DNA from: Burkholderia diffusa
Lineage (GTDB): Bacteria; Pseudomonadota; Gammaproteobacteria; Burkholderiales; Burkholderiaceae
Reading direction: 5' to 3'
Length of the DNA: 64,000 nucleotides
Assembly (NCBI RefSeq): GCF_902499115.1
Contig: NZ_CABVPN010000007.1
Location: 1 to 64,000 of the forward strand
The notes beneath the pieces were generated by a model. It saw only the letters and a program-made list of their open reading frames with translations. It was not told where the DNA came from and ran no database searches. Below, in pieces: positions 8,532-19,065 of the stretch (position 1 is its first letter; the number at the start of each line of letters is the position of its first letter). A program made the position numbers and the translations under genes.

Positions 8532-9851
8532 ATGATCCGCATTTCCGCGCTCGCAGATCGACGCGCGTTGCTGCATGCGCGGCGTCTGTGGCTTCACTAT
8601 GGCGTGTTCTGGCTGGGTGCGGTGGCGGTCGGCCTCGTCGCGGTGCTTTACGCGAAGCTGATCGATTTCGGCTACGCGGTGTTTCTGGGCTATGCCGCCG
8701 AACATGCATGGTTGCCGCTGATCGTCACGCCGCTGATCGGTGCGGTGACGGTCTGGCTGACGCGGAGATTCTTCGATGGTGCGGAGGGGAGCGGCATTCC
8801 ACAGGTGATTGCCATGCTGCATGCGCCGGGCAACACGGGTGCGCGGCTGCTCAAGATCCGGATCCTGATCGGGAAGATACTCGTCTCGTTCCTGGCCATT
8901 CTCGGCGGGTTCACGATCGGCCGCGAAGGCCCGACGATTCACGTCGGGGCCGCACTCATGTTCAACCTGCGGCAGTTTTATCCTCAGCGGTTTCGTGCGA
9001 TTCGCCCGGGCGTGCTCGAGCACCGGCTGGCCCTCGCGGGCGCGGCGGCAGGCCTTTCCGCCGCGTTCAATGCACCGCTAGCCGGCGTCGTGTTCGCGAT
9101 CGAGGAGCTCACGCGCAGTTTCGAACAACGGACGAGTGGCGTGCTGATCACGGCGATCATCTTCGCCGGTATCGTGTCGCTCGGCATTCAGGGTAACTAC
9201 GTTTATTTCGGCACGATCGACGTCGGCGCTCACCTGCCTCAGTCGCTGGCACTTGCGGTCGTCCTCATAGGTGTGATCGCGGGCGTCATGGGTGGAATCT
9301 TCTGCTGGTTGTTACTCAACACGCGACGCTGGATGCCGCGAGGGCTTCAGGATTTTCGTGCAGGTCAGCCAGTGCTGTTCGGCGCAGCGTGCGGGCTGGT
9401 CGTCGCGGTCGTCGGGGTAGCTACGCACGGCCATACGTTCGGCAGCGGATACGCGGAAGCCCGCGGCATGCTCGAAAGCCACACGAACGTGAGCGTCCTG
9501 TATCCGGTGTTCAAGATGGTTTCAATGATTGGCTCGTACCTGCCCGGTGCGCCGGGCGGCTTGTTTGCACCGTCGCTTGCGATCGGTGCAGGGATCGGCA
9601 ACACGCTGCATATCCTGTTCTCGGGAATGCAGCTGCAAATGCTGATCGCGCTCGGAATGGTCGGCTATCTGGCCGCGGTCACGCAGAGCCCGATCACGGC
9701 GTTCGTGATCGTCATCGAGATGATTAACGGCCATGCACTGGTCATCTCGTTGATGGCCACAGCGCTGATCGCCAGCCGCGTGTCGCGATTCTTTGCTCCG
9801 CCGCTGTACGAAGCGTTGTCGATACGCTATTTTCCCGCTGACCCCCGATGA
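8532..9851 (+). CDS. ClC-family chloride/proton antiporter
   Basis: A 439-residue ClC protein without CBS domains. All hallmark sites of the E. coli ClcA antiporter type are present: the filter GSGIP, the gating glutamate in GREGP, the inner proton glutamate in FAIEEL, the pathway segment GGLFAPSLAIGAGIG, and a tyrosine in PPLYEAL near the C-terminus. It is therefore likely to exchange chloride for protons. The ATG at 8532 follows GGGGGAGA (8521-8527), so it is preferred over an upstream GTG. It lies 57 bases after the MFS gene, possibly in the same transcript, and is convergent with the Rieske gene. Confidence 0.92.
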   Translation: MIRISALADRRALLHARRLWLHYGVFWLGAVAVGLVAVLYAKLIDFGYAVFLGYAAEHAWLPLIVTPLIGAVTVWLTRRFFDGAEGSGIPQVIAMLHAPGNTGARLLKIRILIGKILVSFLAILGGFTIGREGPTIHVGAALMFNLRQFYPQRFRAIRPGVLEHRLALAGAAAGLSAAFNAPLAGVVFAIEELTRSFEQRTSGVLITAIIFAGIVSLGIQGNYVYFGTIDVGAHLPQSLALAVVLIGVIAGVMGGIFCWLLLNTRRWMPRGLQDFRAGQPVLFGAACGLVVAVVGVATHGHTFGSGYAEARGMLESHTNVSVLYPVFKMVSMIGSYLPGAPGGLFAPSLAIGAGIGNTLHILFSGMQLQMLIALGMVGYLAAVTQSPITAFVIVIEMINGHALVISLMATALIASRVSRFFAPPLYEALSIRYFPADPR

Positions 9852-9960
9852 TCTTTTGAGGGCATCGTTCCAGCGCATCGAACGTCATGAACCGCGTTCG
9901 TCTCGACTCGTGAAGGCCCTGCAGATTTCTCTTGCCACGTTGCCCGCGGGTTTGTCGCGA

Positions 9961-10587
9961 CTATGCCGCACCGTGTTCGTCCTGACCAACCAGCAATTCG
10001 GTCGGTGAAAGGAACATGTAGCGGGGAACGTCGAGGTTCTGCGGTGCCGGCTTGTCCCGGAATACACGCCCCGCCAGATCATACGTTGATCCGTGACATG
10101 GGCACAGGAAACCACCTGGCCAGTTATCGGGCAGGTTTGGCTGAGGTCCGGACTGAAACCTGGGGGTTGGCGTACAACCGAGATGCGTGCAAACGCCGAC
10201 CACAACGAGAATGTTCCGATGATCGGCACGTGAGCGAAACGGGTTTTTGCAATAGTCCGGCAGCGGCATCGAGAACGCGTGGAGCGAGTCGGGGTCCGCG
10301 ACCAGCGGGGTCGCCTTGACGACGCTTGCGAGCATGGCCGGCGATCGGTCGACGATGAACACCGGTTTTCCTCGCCATGCAACCGTCGACATCCCGCCTT
10401 CTGACAACTGACTGATGTCGACCTTGACCGGGGCTCCTGCGGCGAGCGCGCTGGCGGGCGGCGTCAGCGAATCTACGAAGGGAAATGCAGCTGCAATTCC
10501 GCCGACGCCACCCGCGACCGTTGTCGCGATGAGCCAACGACGCCGATTGACGTCGGGTCCCGTAGCCTCAATCGGCTTCTCGTCCAT
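9961..10587 (-). CDS. Orphan Rieske 2Fe-2S protein (PetA-like)
   Basis: A 208-residue Rieske iron-sulfur protein of the cytochrome bc1 type. The two cluster-binding loops are CTHLGC (residues 133-138) and CPCHGS (162-167). The N-terminus has an arginine-rich RRRWL motif before one hydrophobic segment, as in Tat-exported Rieske proteins that stay anchored. The ATG at 10587 has AAGGAG six bases upstream. No cytochrome b or c1 gene accompanies it, so it is not a complete bc1 operon. It may be an alternative subunit for the housekeeping complex or part of another periplasmic electron route. The next leftward gene upstream encodes a small secreted protein. Confidence 0.9.
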   Translation of the reverse strand: MDEKPIEATGPDVNRRRWLIATTVAGGVGGIAAAFPFVDSLTPPASALAAGAPVKVDISQLSEGGMSTVAWRGKPVFIVDRSPAMLASVVKATPLVADPDSLHAFSMPLPDYCKNPFRSRADHRNILVVVGVCTHLGCTPTPRFQSGPQPNLPDNWPGGFLCPCHGSTYDLAGRVFRDKPAPQNLDVPRYMFLSPTELLVGQDEHGAA

Positions 10588-10680
10588 GCCAACTCCTTCG
10601 AGACAAAAGAGCGCTCGTGCCTTCACTGCTGCTGTTCCTGAAACGGTAGCCGAACGGGGCAGCACGGCTCCCCGTGTCGA

Positions 10681-11115
10681 TCACATTGTCCAGACGAACA
10701 CCGCGTGAGAATGCGAAGACGCCTGTATGGCGACGCTCCGGCGCATGACTTTCCCGTGATAAGTGGCCGTCACGGCATAGTGCCCGACCGGCATCGATAC
10801 GAGCAGAAATGGTCCGGCGGTCACCGTCGAGAGCACGGTGTTGCCATGCGCGTCGACGATCTGCACCGGGATGTCTGCCAAATACTCGTTCCCGCTGCTC
10901 GTGTGCCCCGCGAACTCGAGCGCGAGCGAGTATTTGGGCATCTCCTGTTTGATCGCGGCCGATTGGTCACTCCCGATTCCTCCGGACAGATAGGTAACCT
11001 TGCCCGAATTTTCGGGAGGTGGAAGCGACGTCAGCTCTGCGGCCAACCCGCTTCGAGCGAAAACGGCAATCGCGGCTGTCGCGACGCCGAACGCCATTCT
11101 GGATGAGAACTTCAT
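10681..11115 (-). CDS. Small secreted protein with a carboxypeptidase-regulatory-like fold
   Basis: A 144-residue protein with a clear signal peptide (cleavage near SGLAA, residue about 25). The mature part looks like a single beta-sandwich of the carboxypeptidase-regulatory/DUF4198 kind (IPVQIVDAHGNTVLSTVTAGPFLLVSMPVGHYAVTATYHGK). No catalytic residues are evident. It lies between the DegP-like gene and the Rieske gene on the same strand, so all three may be one envelope-related transcript. The exact role is unknown. Confidence 0.72.
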   Translation of the reverse strand: MKFSSRMAFGVATAAIAVFARSGLAAELTSLPPPENSGKVTYLSGGIGSDQSAAIKQEMPKYSLALEFAGHTSSGNEYLADIPVQIVDAHGNTVLSTVTAGPFLLVSMPVGHYAVTATYHGKVMRRSVAIQASSHSHAVFVWTM

Positions 11116-11164
11116 GACTGCCTCCTGGTGTGCTCCATGTCGATGTGCTTGATTCGAAATGTCT

Positions 11165-12631
11165 TCAGCTCACATCCATGGTGACAAACATTCGCGTGCC
11201 GTTCCGGTCGACAAGGAGCGCTACGTTATGAGCGGAACGCGCGATTCTCTTGAAGAACTGGGTCGTACTCGTCACGGGCGTGTTGTTGATCCTCAGAATG
11301 ATGTCGCCCGGTTCGATCCCGGCGAACGCAGCCGGCCCACTGCTTTGCTCAACGCGTACACCGCCCTGGACTCGGACAGCCCGTTCTTCGTCACCGGTCA
11401 GATTGCGTACCTCCAGTCCGTATGCGCCGGAAGGCGCGCGGGTCATCGCATTGACGGACAGATCGTGGGTGCCCATCGACGACAGAACAAGCGTCGCGTG
11501 ATGTACAGCATGATTTCGCCAGTAGCCAAGATCGATCGTGGCGCCAGGACTCAGATCGGCCACAGTCGCCGGCAAATGTGTCGAATCCGAGACTGCCGTG
11601 CCGTTGATGCCAACGATGATGTCGCCCGCACGCATGCCTGCTTTCGCTGCAGGACCACCCGAGTCGACCGACGTGACGAGCGCACCGTTCGGCCGTGGCA
11701 ACCCGAACGATCGGGCAAGCGGATCTGTCACGTCTTGCACAGCGACACCGATGCGCCCATGAGTAGCCTTGCCATGCAACTTCAGCTGGCGTTCGACCTT
11801 CATGGCTTCGTCGATCGGTATCGCGAAGGCCAGACCTTGGTACGCGTGGCCGTCGTTCGGGAGTGGCGTTTCGATACCGACGACTTCACCGCTGAGGTTC
11901 AGGAGCGGGCTACCGCCATCGCCGGCGTTCTCCGTAAGATCGGTCTGGATCAATGGAGCGTACGATTGGTCAGGAAGCAGACGGGATGTATTGCTTACGA
12001 TGCCCCTCACGATCGAGTTCCCGAGTCCGTATGGGGAACCAATCGACGCGACCCATTCGCCGGCTTTGAGCACCGAGGGCGATCCGATTCTGGCAACCGG
12101 CAGCCCTTTCGCGTGAATCTGAAGCAGTGCGACGCCGCTTGCCGAGTCGCTTCCGATTACTTTGGCGGGATACGTTCGGCCGTCGGAGAGGGTAACAGTG
12201 ACTCTCGAGGCGCCGGCAATGTCGCTGGCGTCGGTGAGGATGCCACCGTCCGACGAGATGATGAAGCCGCTGGCGTGTTGTCGTGCGAGGGCACCGCGGT
12301 TGTCGCCAGGTGCGGGAGAGAATTCCCTGAAGAAGCGAAGGAACGGATCGTTTGCGCCGCCTGGCGGAGGCCATAGTTGCTTCACACTCGATGTCGCATC
12401 GAGTGGCGACACGTTGACTGTTACGACAGCGGGCCCGTCGACCCTCGCCATGTTCTCGAAGTCGGACACGATTCCCGGATAGGCCGCCATGTCTGACGTT
12501 GCGGAGAGAACGCGTTGCGAAGCCCGCGTTGCCTGTGCCGGGGCAAGCGATTCCTTCGACATGCAACTTGCCGACAAGGCTGCAATTGCGACACTAGCGA
12601 CCGCGATACGCTTGAATCCGATGCTTGCCAT
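11165..12631 (-). CDS. DegP/HtrA-like protein without a catalytic triad (pseudoprotease)
   Basis: A 488-residue exported protein with a trypsin-like domain (about 65-280) and two PDZ domains (about 295-380 and 395-485), the DegP/DegQ layout. Aligned by eye with E. coli DegP, all three catalytic positions are changed. The His of TNNHVV is Ser136 (TDASDI), the Asp of SDIAL is Gly166 (SGVAL), and the Ser of GNSGG is Gly239 (GDGGS). The fold markers around them (LSDGR, IGSPYGLG, GLAFAIP) are kept, so this is not simple decay. The ATG at 12631 has AGGAG seven bases upstream. It is likely to be a periplasmic chaperone or binding protein rather than a protease. Confidence 0.88.
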   Translation of the reverse strand: MASIGFKRIAVASVAIAALSASCMSKESLAPAQATRASQRVLSATSDMAAYPGIVSDFENMARVDGPAVVTVNVSPLDATSSVKQLWPPPGGANDPFLRFFREFSPAPGDNRGALARQHASGFIISSDGGILTDASDIAGASRVTVTLSDGRTYPAKVIGSDSASGVALLQIHAKGLPVARIGSPSVLKAGEWVASIGSPYGLGNSIVRGIVSNTSRLLPDQSYAPLIQTDLTENAGDGGSPLLNLSGEVVGIETPLPNDGHAYQGLAFAIPIDEAMKVERQLKLHGKATHGRIGVAVQDVTDPLARSFGLPRPNGALVTSVDSGGPAAKAGMRAGDIIVGINGTAVSDSTHLPATVADLSPGATIDLGYWRNHAVHHATLVLSSMGTHDLSVNAMTRAPSGAYGLEVRNLTGDEERAVRVQGGVRVEQSSGPAAFAGIEPGDIILRINNTPVTSTTQFFKRIARSAHNVALLVDRNGTRMFVTMDVS

Positions 12632-12944
12632 GACTACGCTCCTGTCGCGCAGAGGCAAACGTACCGGGCAAAAAACACGCTACGGCGCTTCCATACCGCG
12701 ACAGTTTTACCGTAGGTCGCGAGTATTAAATTGTGCTTAAAAGACCGGGATCAGGGCGTCGGGCAGGCCCATCGAAGGTGACGACAGGATGTTCTGCATA
12801 CTTTTCGCTCTACGCGTCGGAACCTGACGACGGGCGCTGAGAGGGCCGTGATCGACGCTTCGCAGTATTGCAAGCCGCGAGGGAGACGGACGGGATGGCT
12901 CGAACCGATGTGGCGCGGTACGCGACGAACTACCACGTCGCCAT
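12632..12944. other. Intergenic region upstream of the DegP-like gene
   Basis: The 313 bases lie between two leftward genes. I see no gene here. The part nearest the DegP-like gene is AT-richer (around 12700-12740) and probably holds its promoter, but no convincing -35/-10 pair can be named. Confidence 0.4.
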
Positions 12945-14456
12945 CTATTCGTTGAAGACGACGATCCGGTTACGCCCCCGGGCTTTTGCACGGTAGACGG
13001 CAGAATCGGCAGCGTGAAGCAAAGCCGCGAGGTCATCGCCCCGATCCGGCCGCCACGTCACGATGCCGATACTGACTGTCACGCGCCCCGATTCGTTGAG
13101 CGCGTGCGCAAGATTCTGGCTTTCGACAGCAGTTCGAATCCGCTCGGCCACGTCGTACGCGTGCCGCTCGGTTGCGTTCGGAAGCACGACTACAAACTCC
13201 TCGCCGCCGTACCGACATGCATTGTCGCCGGGATGTCGAAGGTTTTCGACAATGCATCGCGCAACGGCTGCAAGTGCTGCGTCACCGGCCACGTGGCCGT
13301 ACGTGTCGTTGTAACCCTTGAATCTGTCTAGGTCGATGAACAGCAATGAAATTGGCGTCCGCGCGCGGATTGCCTCATGACATTCGGCCTTGAGGATTCT
13401 GTCCAGCCTCCTGCGATTGCTCAGACCGGTCAGCGCGTCGGTGTCCGCCAGCAAGTGCAGTTCGGCTTCGACTTGTGCCCGTCGTCGAAGTTGTACGCCC
13501 AGCAAATAGGATAGGGCGAAAATCAGCGCGCCGAGCAACAACACCAGTGCCCCGATGGTTGCCGCACGCTTACTCCAGGGGCGGTAGATGTCGTCATGGG
13601 CGGCCGCGACCATGATGATCCACGGCAGGCGCCTCATTTGGGCAAACCAGTAAAGGCGACGTACCCCGTCAAGACTTGCAGTCTCGCTAAACGATCCTTC
13701 ATCCGAGGCCATGAAGCGCTTGAATGTGGAGGCGCCGCTAATATTTTTTCCAATGACGCTTGTCTGGTATGGCACGCGCATCACCATGAGCCCGTCTTTT
13801 CCGATGAGCGATGCTGATCCGCCTGGGCCGAGAGAAAGCACCGACAGCAGCTGGCGGAAGTAGTCGAGACTGATGATCATGACGACGACGCCGCCGAATT
13901 TGCCGGCTGGCGCAGGGATTCGTAAGCTCAGAGCGACACATAAATCGCCGCGCCGTGCCCTGGAGTGAAAAGGTGGGCTGAGAAAAAAACCCAGTGCGGG
14001 GTGATTACGCTGTGCCGTGAAGTAGATTTGATCGAATAAATTTCTTGCGTGGGGCGTCGCGTCTTCGGAATCAAGTATCACGCGTCCCGTCGGGTCAATG
14101 GCAAGGATGGAGCCCAGCGTACTCGAATTCGTCAGACCATCGAGCAAGAATTGTCGACGAAGCGCCGGTGGCATGCGCATGATCGTGGTATTTCCCAGCC
14201 TGCCAGCAAGCGTTTGCAACGAACTCTCGTACAGTTCAAAGTTTCGCTCAATGTCCCGCTGTGCGATGAGCGCGATATTTCTGAGATTCTCGCGGGTGTA
14301 CGTGGTGGCGTCGCGCCGACTCTGATACAACGAGAGCGCACATATTGCTGTCATGAGCATCGCGATGAGCAGGCCGACATAGGGCACGCAACTGGACAAC
14401 CGTACGACCTTTGTGCGCCACGGCCGGCGGCCAAGCATATTTTTTCGCTTAAGCAT
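12945..14456 (-). CDS. Membrane diguanylate cyclase with a periplasmic sensor domain
   Basis: A 503-residue protein that makes cyclic di-GMP. The first membrane helix is at about 20-43 and the second at about 300-325. The ~250 residues between them form a Cache-like periplasmic sensor (RDIERNFELYESSLQTLAGR at its start). The C-terminal GGDEF domain carries an active signature, GGEEF at 417-421, plus LSNRRRLD and the closing GRNRI. The allosteric inhibitory site normally reads RxxD five residues before the signature; here it is HPGD, so product inhibition is probably weak. No EAL domain is present. The gene is separated by 240 bases from the end of the N-ATPase operon. Confidence 0.93.
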   Translation of the reverse strand: MLKRKNMLGRRPWRTKVVRLSSCVPYVGLLIAMLMTAICALSLYQSRRDATTYTRENLRNIALIAQRDIERNFELYESSLQTLAGRLGNTTIMRMPPALRRQFLLDGLTNSSTLGSILAIDPTGRVILDSEDATPHARNLFDQIYFTAQRNHPALGFFLSPPFHSRARRGDLCVALSLRIPAPAGKFGGVVVMIISLDYFRQLLSVLSLGPGGSASLIGKDGLMVMRVPYQTSVIGKNISGASTFKRFMASDEGSFSETASLDGVRRLYWFAQMRRLPWIIMVAAAHDDIYRPWSKRAATIGALVLLLGALIFALSYLLGVQLRRRAQVEAELHLLADTDALTGLSNRRRLDRILKAECHEAIRARTPISLLFIDLDRFKGYNDTYGHVAGDAALAAVARCIVENLRHPGDNACRYGGEEFVVVLPNATERHAYDVAERIRTAVESQNLAHALNESGRVTVSIGIVTWRPDRGDDLAALLHAADSAVYRAKARGRNRIVVFNE

Positions 14457-14696
14457 CGAATATTTGTCGCGTCACATGCCATTCAGGAGAAAAATATCCT
14501 GAATCGGATGTGGCCGCTTTGTTGGTTCGTCTGCAAAAATCCCCGTATGCCTAGCTAAGGTAGTCGATTGAGCGGAAACGTAAAAGTCTCGATGTTCGGA
14601 GCGGGCCGCATCGGTGGTGCGATCCCACGGTGCGCGTACCATTTCCTCGGCGGCCGACGGCGATCTCGGGGCAATCAATTGCAATCCCGTCGTGAA

Positions 14697-15550
14697 TCAT
14701 GAGGCAAAGCCCCCGTCAACGGTCGATAGTTCAACGATTTCTGCAGTGATTTGCTCCTGCCTCAAGCGGTGATAGTCCCGGTTCAGGCGTTGCGCGGTGT
14801 CGTCGATATTGCGTTTCGCCGCGATCATTGCGCGCATGCGCGCTTCGTTCTCCGCCGCAAACGACAGGATGATGGCCTCGCAAACCTGTGTGTAGACATA
14901 TTCCTCGGCCAGTCTTTCCTGCAGTTGCTGTATCGGGAGCGTGACAACCGGCGGAAAGGGGCGCGTGACCGGTTTGAAACGCCGGAAATCGAAGGGCAGC
15001 AGCGATGTCGTCAGGATGGCCGCTTCGCTGATCGCTTGTGGTACACCGTGCACGAGCGTGACATGCGATGCGTTGCCGCGACGCAGGCGACGATACAGCG
15101 CATTGATGATCTTCGCTGCGAGATCGGGCACGGCATCGGCGTGAACGATCATTTCCGATGACCAGACCACCGGGAGACCGAATTCGTCGGCCGTACTTCG
15201 TGCGCGATCGCCCACGACGAAATACTCGACGGCTCCGGTTGCCGGCCGGTTGATTGCCTCAAGCACACGTTGATTGTAGGTGCCGACGAAGCCGTGTTCC
15301 GCGCCGATAACGATATAGACATGGGTGTCGTCCGGAAGCGGCGACCTCGGGCTCTCGGGTGACTGTAGTACGGCAACGCTCATCGCGTCAGCGATCGCAA
15401 GGCCGATCAGATCGGCGCATGCCCGGATTCCCGGCAGGCGTGCGAGTGCTTCTCGCGTTCGTGTCGCCGCGATGCCGCGCATCGCGCTCACCACGGATTC
15501 CAGTTCGCGGACCGTACCCAGTCGATTCTGAACGTCGCCGAGCCGATTGC

Positions 15551-15554
<4 letters not shown>
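14697..15554 (-). CDS. atpG: N-type ATPase gamma subunit
   Basis: The central-shaft subunit of an N-type rotary ATPase, 285 residues. The N-terminal coiled-coil (LGDVQNRLGTVRELESVVSAMRGIA) and the C-terminal coiled-coil (ARMRAMIAAKRNIDDTAQRLN) are the two halves of the rotor stalk. It is the last gene of the nine-gene operon, in the position expected from the atpDCQRBEFAG order, and its ATG overlaps the atpA stop codon by four bases. It is more divergent than housekeeping gamma subunits, as usual for this family. Confidence 0.93.
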
Positions 15555-17075
<1,521 letters not shown>

Positions 17076-17098
<23 letters not shown>

Positions 17099-17828
17099 GG
17101 GAAATGAGGTCGCTTTTCAGGGACTCCAGACTATGTCGAAAGCTGTTTCGCACGATGACGTGGGGCGCGACGAGTTCGAGCCCTGCGATCAAAGTCGGAT
17201 CGACGTCAGCCTGTATCGGCGCGTCGTAACCCAACGCCGTCGCGAGCATCGAGCGACAGCGAGCCAACTCGTCGTCCCGCAACGTACGCGGGGCAATCAG
17301 GCGCGGCATTTCACCGTCGCGGCCGAGGCGTGCGCGGTCCTCCGCAGGCAGTGCCCGGACCGCTTCGGCGAGTGGCTCGATGAATCCTTCCACCAGCGTG
17401 CTGGCAGGGAGTGTCGTGAGCAATCGGGCCGCGATGTCGATCGCAAACTGGCTGGCCCGTGCCGCGTTGTCACGCCGCGCGTCCTTCTTCATCGCTTCGA
17501 CTTCAGCCTCGGCGGCTTTTCTCAGCGCATCGGCCTCGGCACGTGCGTCGGCGAGCAGCGATGCCTTAAGGCGCTCGACCTCGACTGTGGCCGCACTCGA
17601 TCGTTTCAGGCGAGTTGCCTCTTGCTCGGCAACATCTCTCGCCGCCTTGTCGCGATCCTGCTGCGCCGCGTCGCGGGCGGCCGATGCGTCCTGCAGAAGA
17701 CGCGCAGCGGCTTGCTGACGATCCGCCATGATCTTGGCAACCGGCTTGAACAGAAAGCGCGACAGCAGCCAAATCAGGACGAGGACGTTGATCGTCTGGA
17801 AGCCGAGTGTCCACCAGTCGATTCGCAT
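17076..17828 (-). CDS. atpF: N-type ATPase b subunit, extended
   Basis: The peripheral stalk subunit, 250 residues. One N-terminal membrane helix (TINVLVLIWLLSRFLF) is followed by a long charged coiled-coil (about 30-140) and an extra C-terminal domain of ~100 residues that resembles part of a delta subunit. N-type operons have no separate delta gene, and none is found here, so this tail probably replaces it. The ATG at 17828 is preferred because MRIDWW is the usual N-terminus; a TTG six bases upstream also opens the frame. The end overlaps atpA. Confidence 0.92.
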
Positions 17829-17837
17829 GGCCAATGC

Positions 17838-18086
17838 TTACTTGGTAAACGGATTGGCAAACAGAACGAGCAGGGCGACCACGAGACAGTAAATCGCCAT
17901 GGTTTCGATCATCGCCAGACCGACAAACAACGTTCGTGAAATCGTGCCAGCCGATTCAGGCTGGCGTGCCAAAGCATCCATCGCGGCGGCCACGGCGCGG
18001 CCCTCAGCCAGTGCCGGGCCGATTGCGCCGAATGAAACAGCAATGGCTGCCGCGACGATGCTTACGATTTGAATCCAGTTGTTCAT
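17838..18086 (-). CDS. atpE: N-type ATPase c subunit (rotor ring)
   Basis: An 82-residue proteolipid with two membrane helices and the polar loop RQP at 41-43. Two carboxylates face the ion site: Glu28 in the first helix (ALAEGR) and Glu61 in the second (MIETMAIY). The Ser-Thr pair of classical sodium-binding rings is Thr62-Met63 here. N-type ATPases were first predicted to be sodium pumps, but work on the B. pseudomallei enzyme reported a 17-subunit, proton-specific ring, and this protein fits that type. The start overlaps the atpB stop codon by four bases. Confidence 0.95.
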   Translation of the reverse strand: MNNWIQIVSIVAAAIAVSFGAIGPALAEGRAVAAAMDALARQPESAGTISRTLFVGLAMIETMAIYCLVVALLVLFANPFTK

Positions 18087-18781
18087 GATGCTCCTTGCGG
18101 TGGATGCGACGCGGGCGCGCCTTCGCTGCCGAGCGCGGCGCCGATGAAGACTGCCGCGAGTACCGTGAAAATGTATGCCTGAACCGCACCTGTCAGCAGG
18201 TCAAGCGCCATGAGCGGAATCGGAACCAGCAGGCCCGCGAGCGACAGTACAATGCCAATCACGAACACGCCGCTCATGACGTTGCCGAACAAGCGCACGA
18301 TCAGCGAAAAGGTACGGGTTATCTGCTCGACCAGATTGAGCGGAATCATGATCCAGGTCGGTTGTGCAAAAGATGCGAGATAACGGGCGAGACCGCGTTC
18401 GCGGATGCCGTAGAACACCGTCGACACGAAGACGACACCGGCAAGGGCTGCGTCGGTTTCAAGATGGGCGGTAGGGGGTTCGACACCCGGGATCACGCCG
18501 GACCAGTTGCAAGTCAGGATGAACAGGAACAACGTCCCGAGCAACGTCCGGCAACGCGCAGGTTCAACTTGCATCGTGTCCCGCAACTGGTTGTCGAGCG
18601 TCGAGACGAACAACTCGGCGGCGGTCTGGAGTTTGCCCGGGGTCAGCGACAGCCGCCGTCGCATCGCTACCACGGCGACGGCAATGAGCGCCATCAGCGC
18701 CCAGGTGGTCGCCACCGGCGTAGAGACAGGCACCTCCCCGATGCGAAACAGCGGTTCGGTCATGAGCGGTGAATGCATCAT
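18083..18781 (-). CDS. atpB: N-type ATPase a subunit (ion channel)
   Basis: A 232-residue membrane subunit that forms the ion half-channels against the c ring. The essential arginine is visible in FSLIVRLFGNVMSG. ELFVSTLDNQLRDTM and the C-terminal GAVQAYIFTVLAAVFI match family blocks. The tandem ATG at 18781 and 18778 overlaps the atpR stop (ATGATG), and GGGAGG lies six bases upstream, so translation is coupled to atpR. The long upstream extension of the same frame is a shadow over atpR and atpQ. Confidence 0.94.
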   Translation of the reverse strand: MMHSPLMTEPLFRIGEVPVSTPVATTWALMALIAVAVVAMRRRLSLTPGKLQTAAELFVSTLDNQLRDTMQVEPARCRTLLGTLFLFILTCNWSGVIPGVEPPTAHLETDAALAGVVFVSTVFYGIRERGLARYLASFAQPTWIMIPLNLVEQITRTFSLIVRLFGNVMSGVFVIGIVLSLAGLLVPIPLMALDLLTGAVQAYIFTVLAAVFIGAALGSEGAPASHPPQGAS

Positions 18782-19062
18782 GACGAACCTCCCGGCAGCC
18801 GGATCATCACGCGGCGAGCGAGCATGATGCCGGCGAGGCCGCTCAGCAACGCGATGTATCCAATTTGCGCCAGCCCAAATAGCACCAGGGCGATCATGCC
18901 GAAACGAACGAGATGCACGATGATGGCGATGCTGATGGCATCCCGTACGTACCAGCGCACGTTGGCGAGCAGCGACGCAAAATAGGCAAGGCCGACGGCC
19001 CCACCGGTTAAGCAGCCTGCGGCAGTCTGGACGGGAACCGACAACGTCTGGATTGGCATCAT
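18778..19062 (-). CDS. atpR: N-type ATPase accessory membrane protein AtpR
   Basis: A 94-residue membrane protein with about three hydrophobic segments (TAAGCLTGGAVGLAYFASLLANV, then AISIAIIVHLVRFGMIALVLF, then IALLSGLAGIMLARRVMI). AtpR is found only in N-type ATPase operons, always next to atpQ, and is thought to help ring assembly or ion handling. The conserved Arg-rich helix (HLVRFGMIAL, ARRVMIRL) is present. Two adjacent ATG codons (19062 and 19059) could start it. Confidence 0.88.
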   Translation of the reverse strand: MMPIQTLSVPVQTAAGCLTGGAVGLAYFASLLANVRWYVRDAISIAIIVHLVRFGMIALVLFGLAQIGYIALLSGLAGIMLARRVMIRLPGGSS

Positions 19063-19065
19063 GTT

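Noticed and set aside
7281..9023. A 580-codon leftward frame opposite the MFS and ClC genes
   Set aside because: It is a low-complexity, His/Arg/Asp-rich translation of the opposite strand of two clear membrane protein genes.
11159..12376. A 405-codon rightward frame opposite the DegP-like gene
   Set aside because: The leftward gene has a signal peptide, PDZ domains and a ribosome site; the rightward frame has no recognisable domain.
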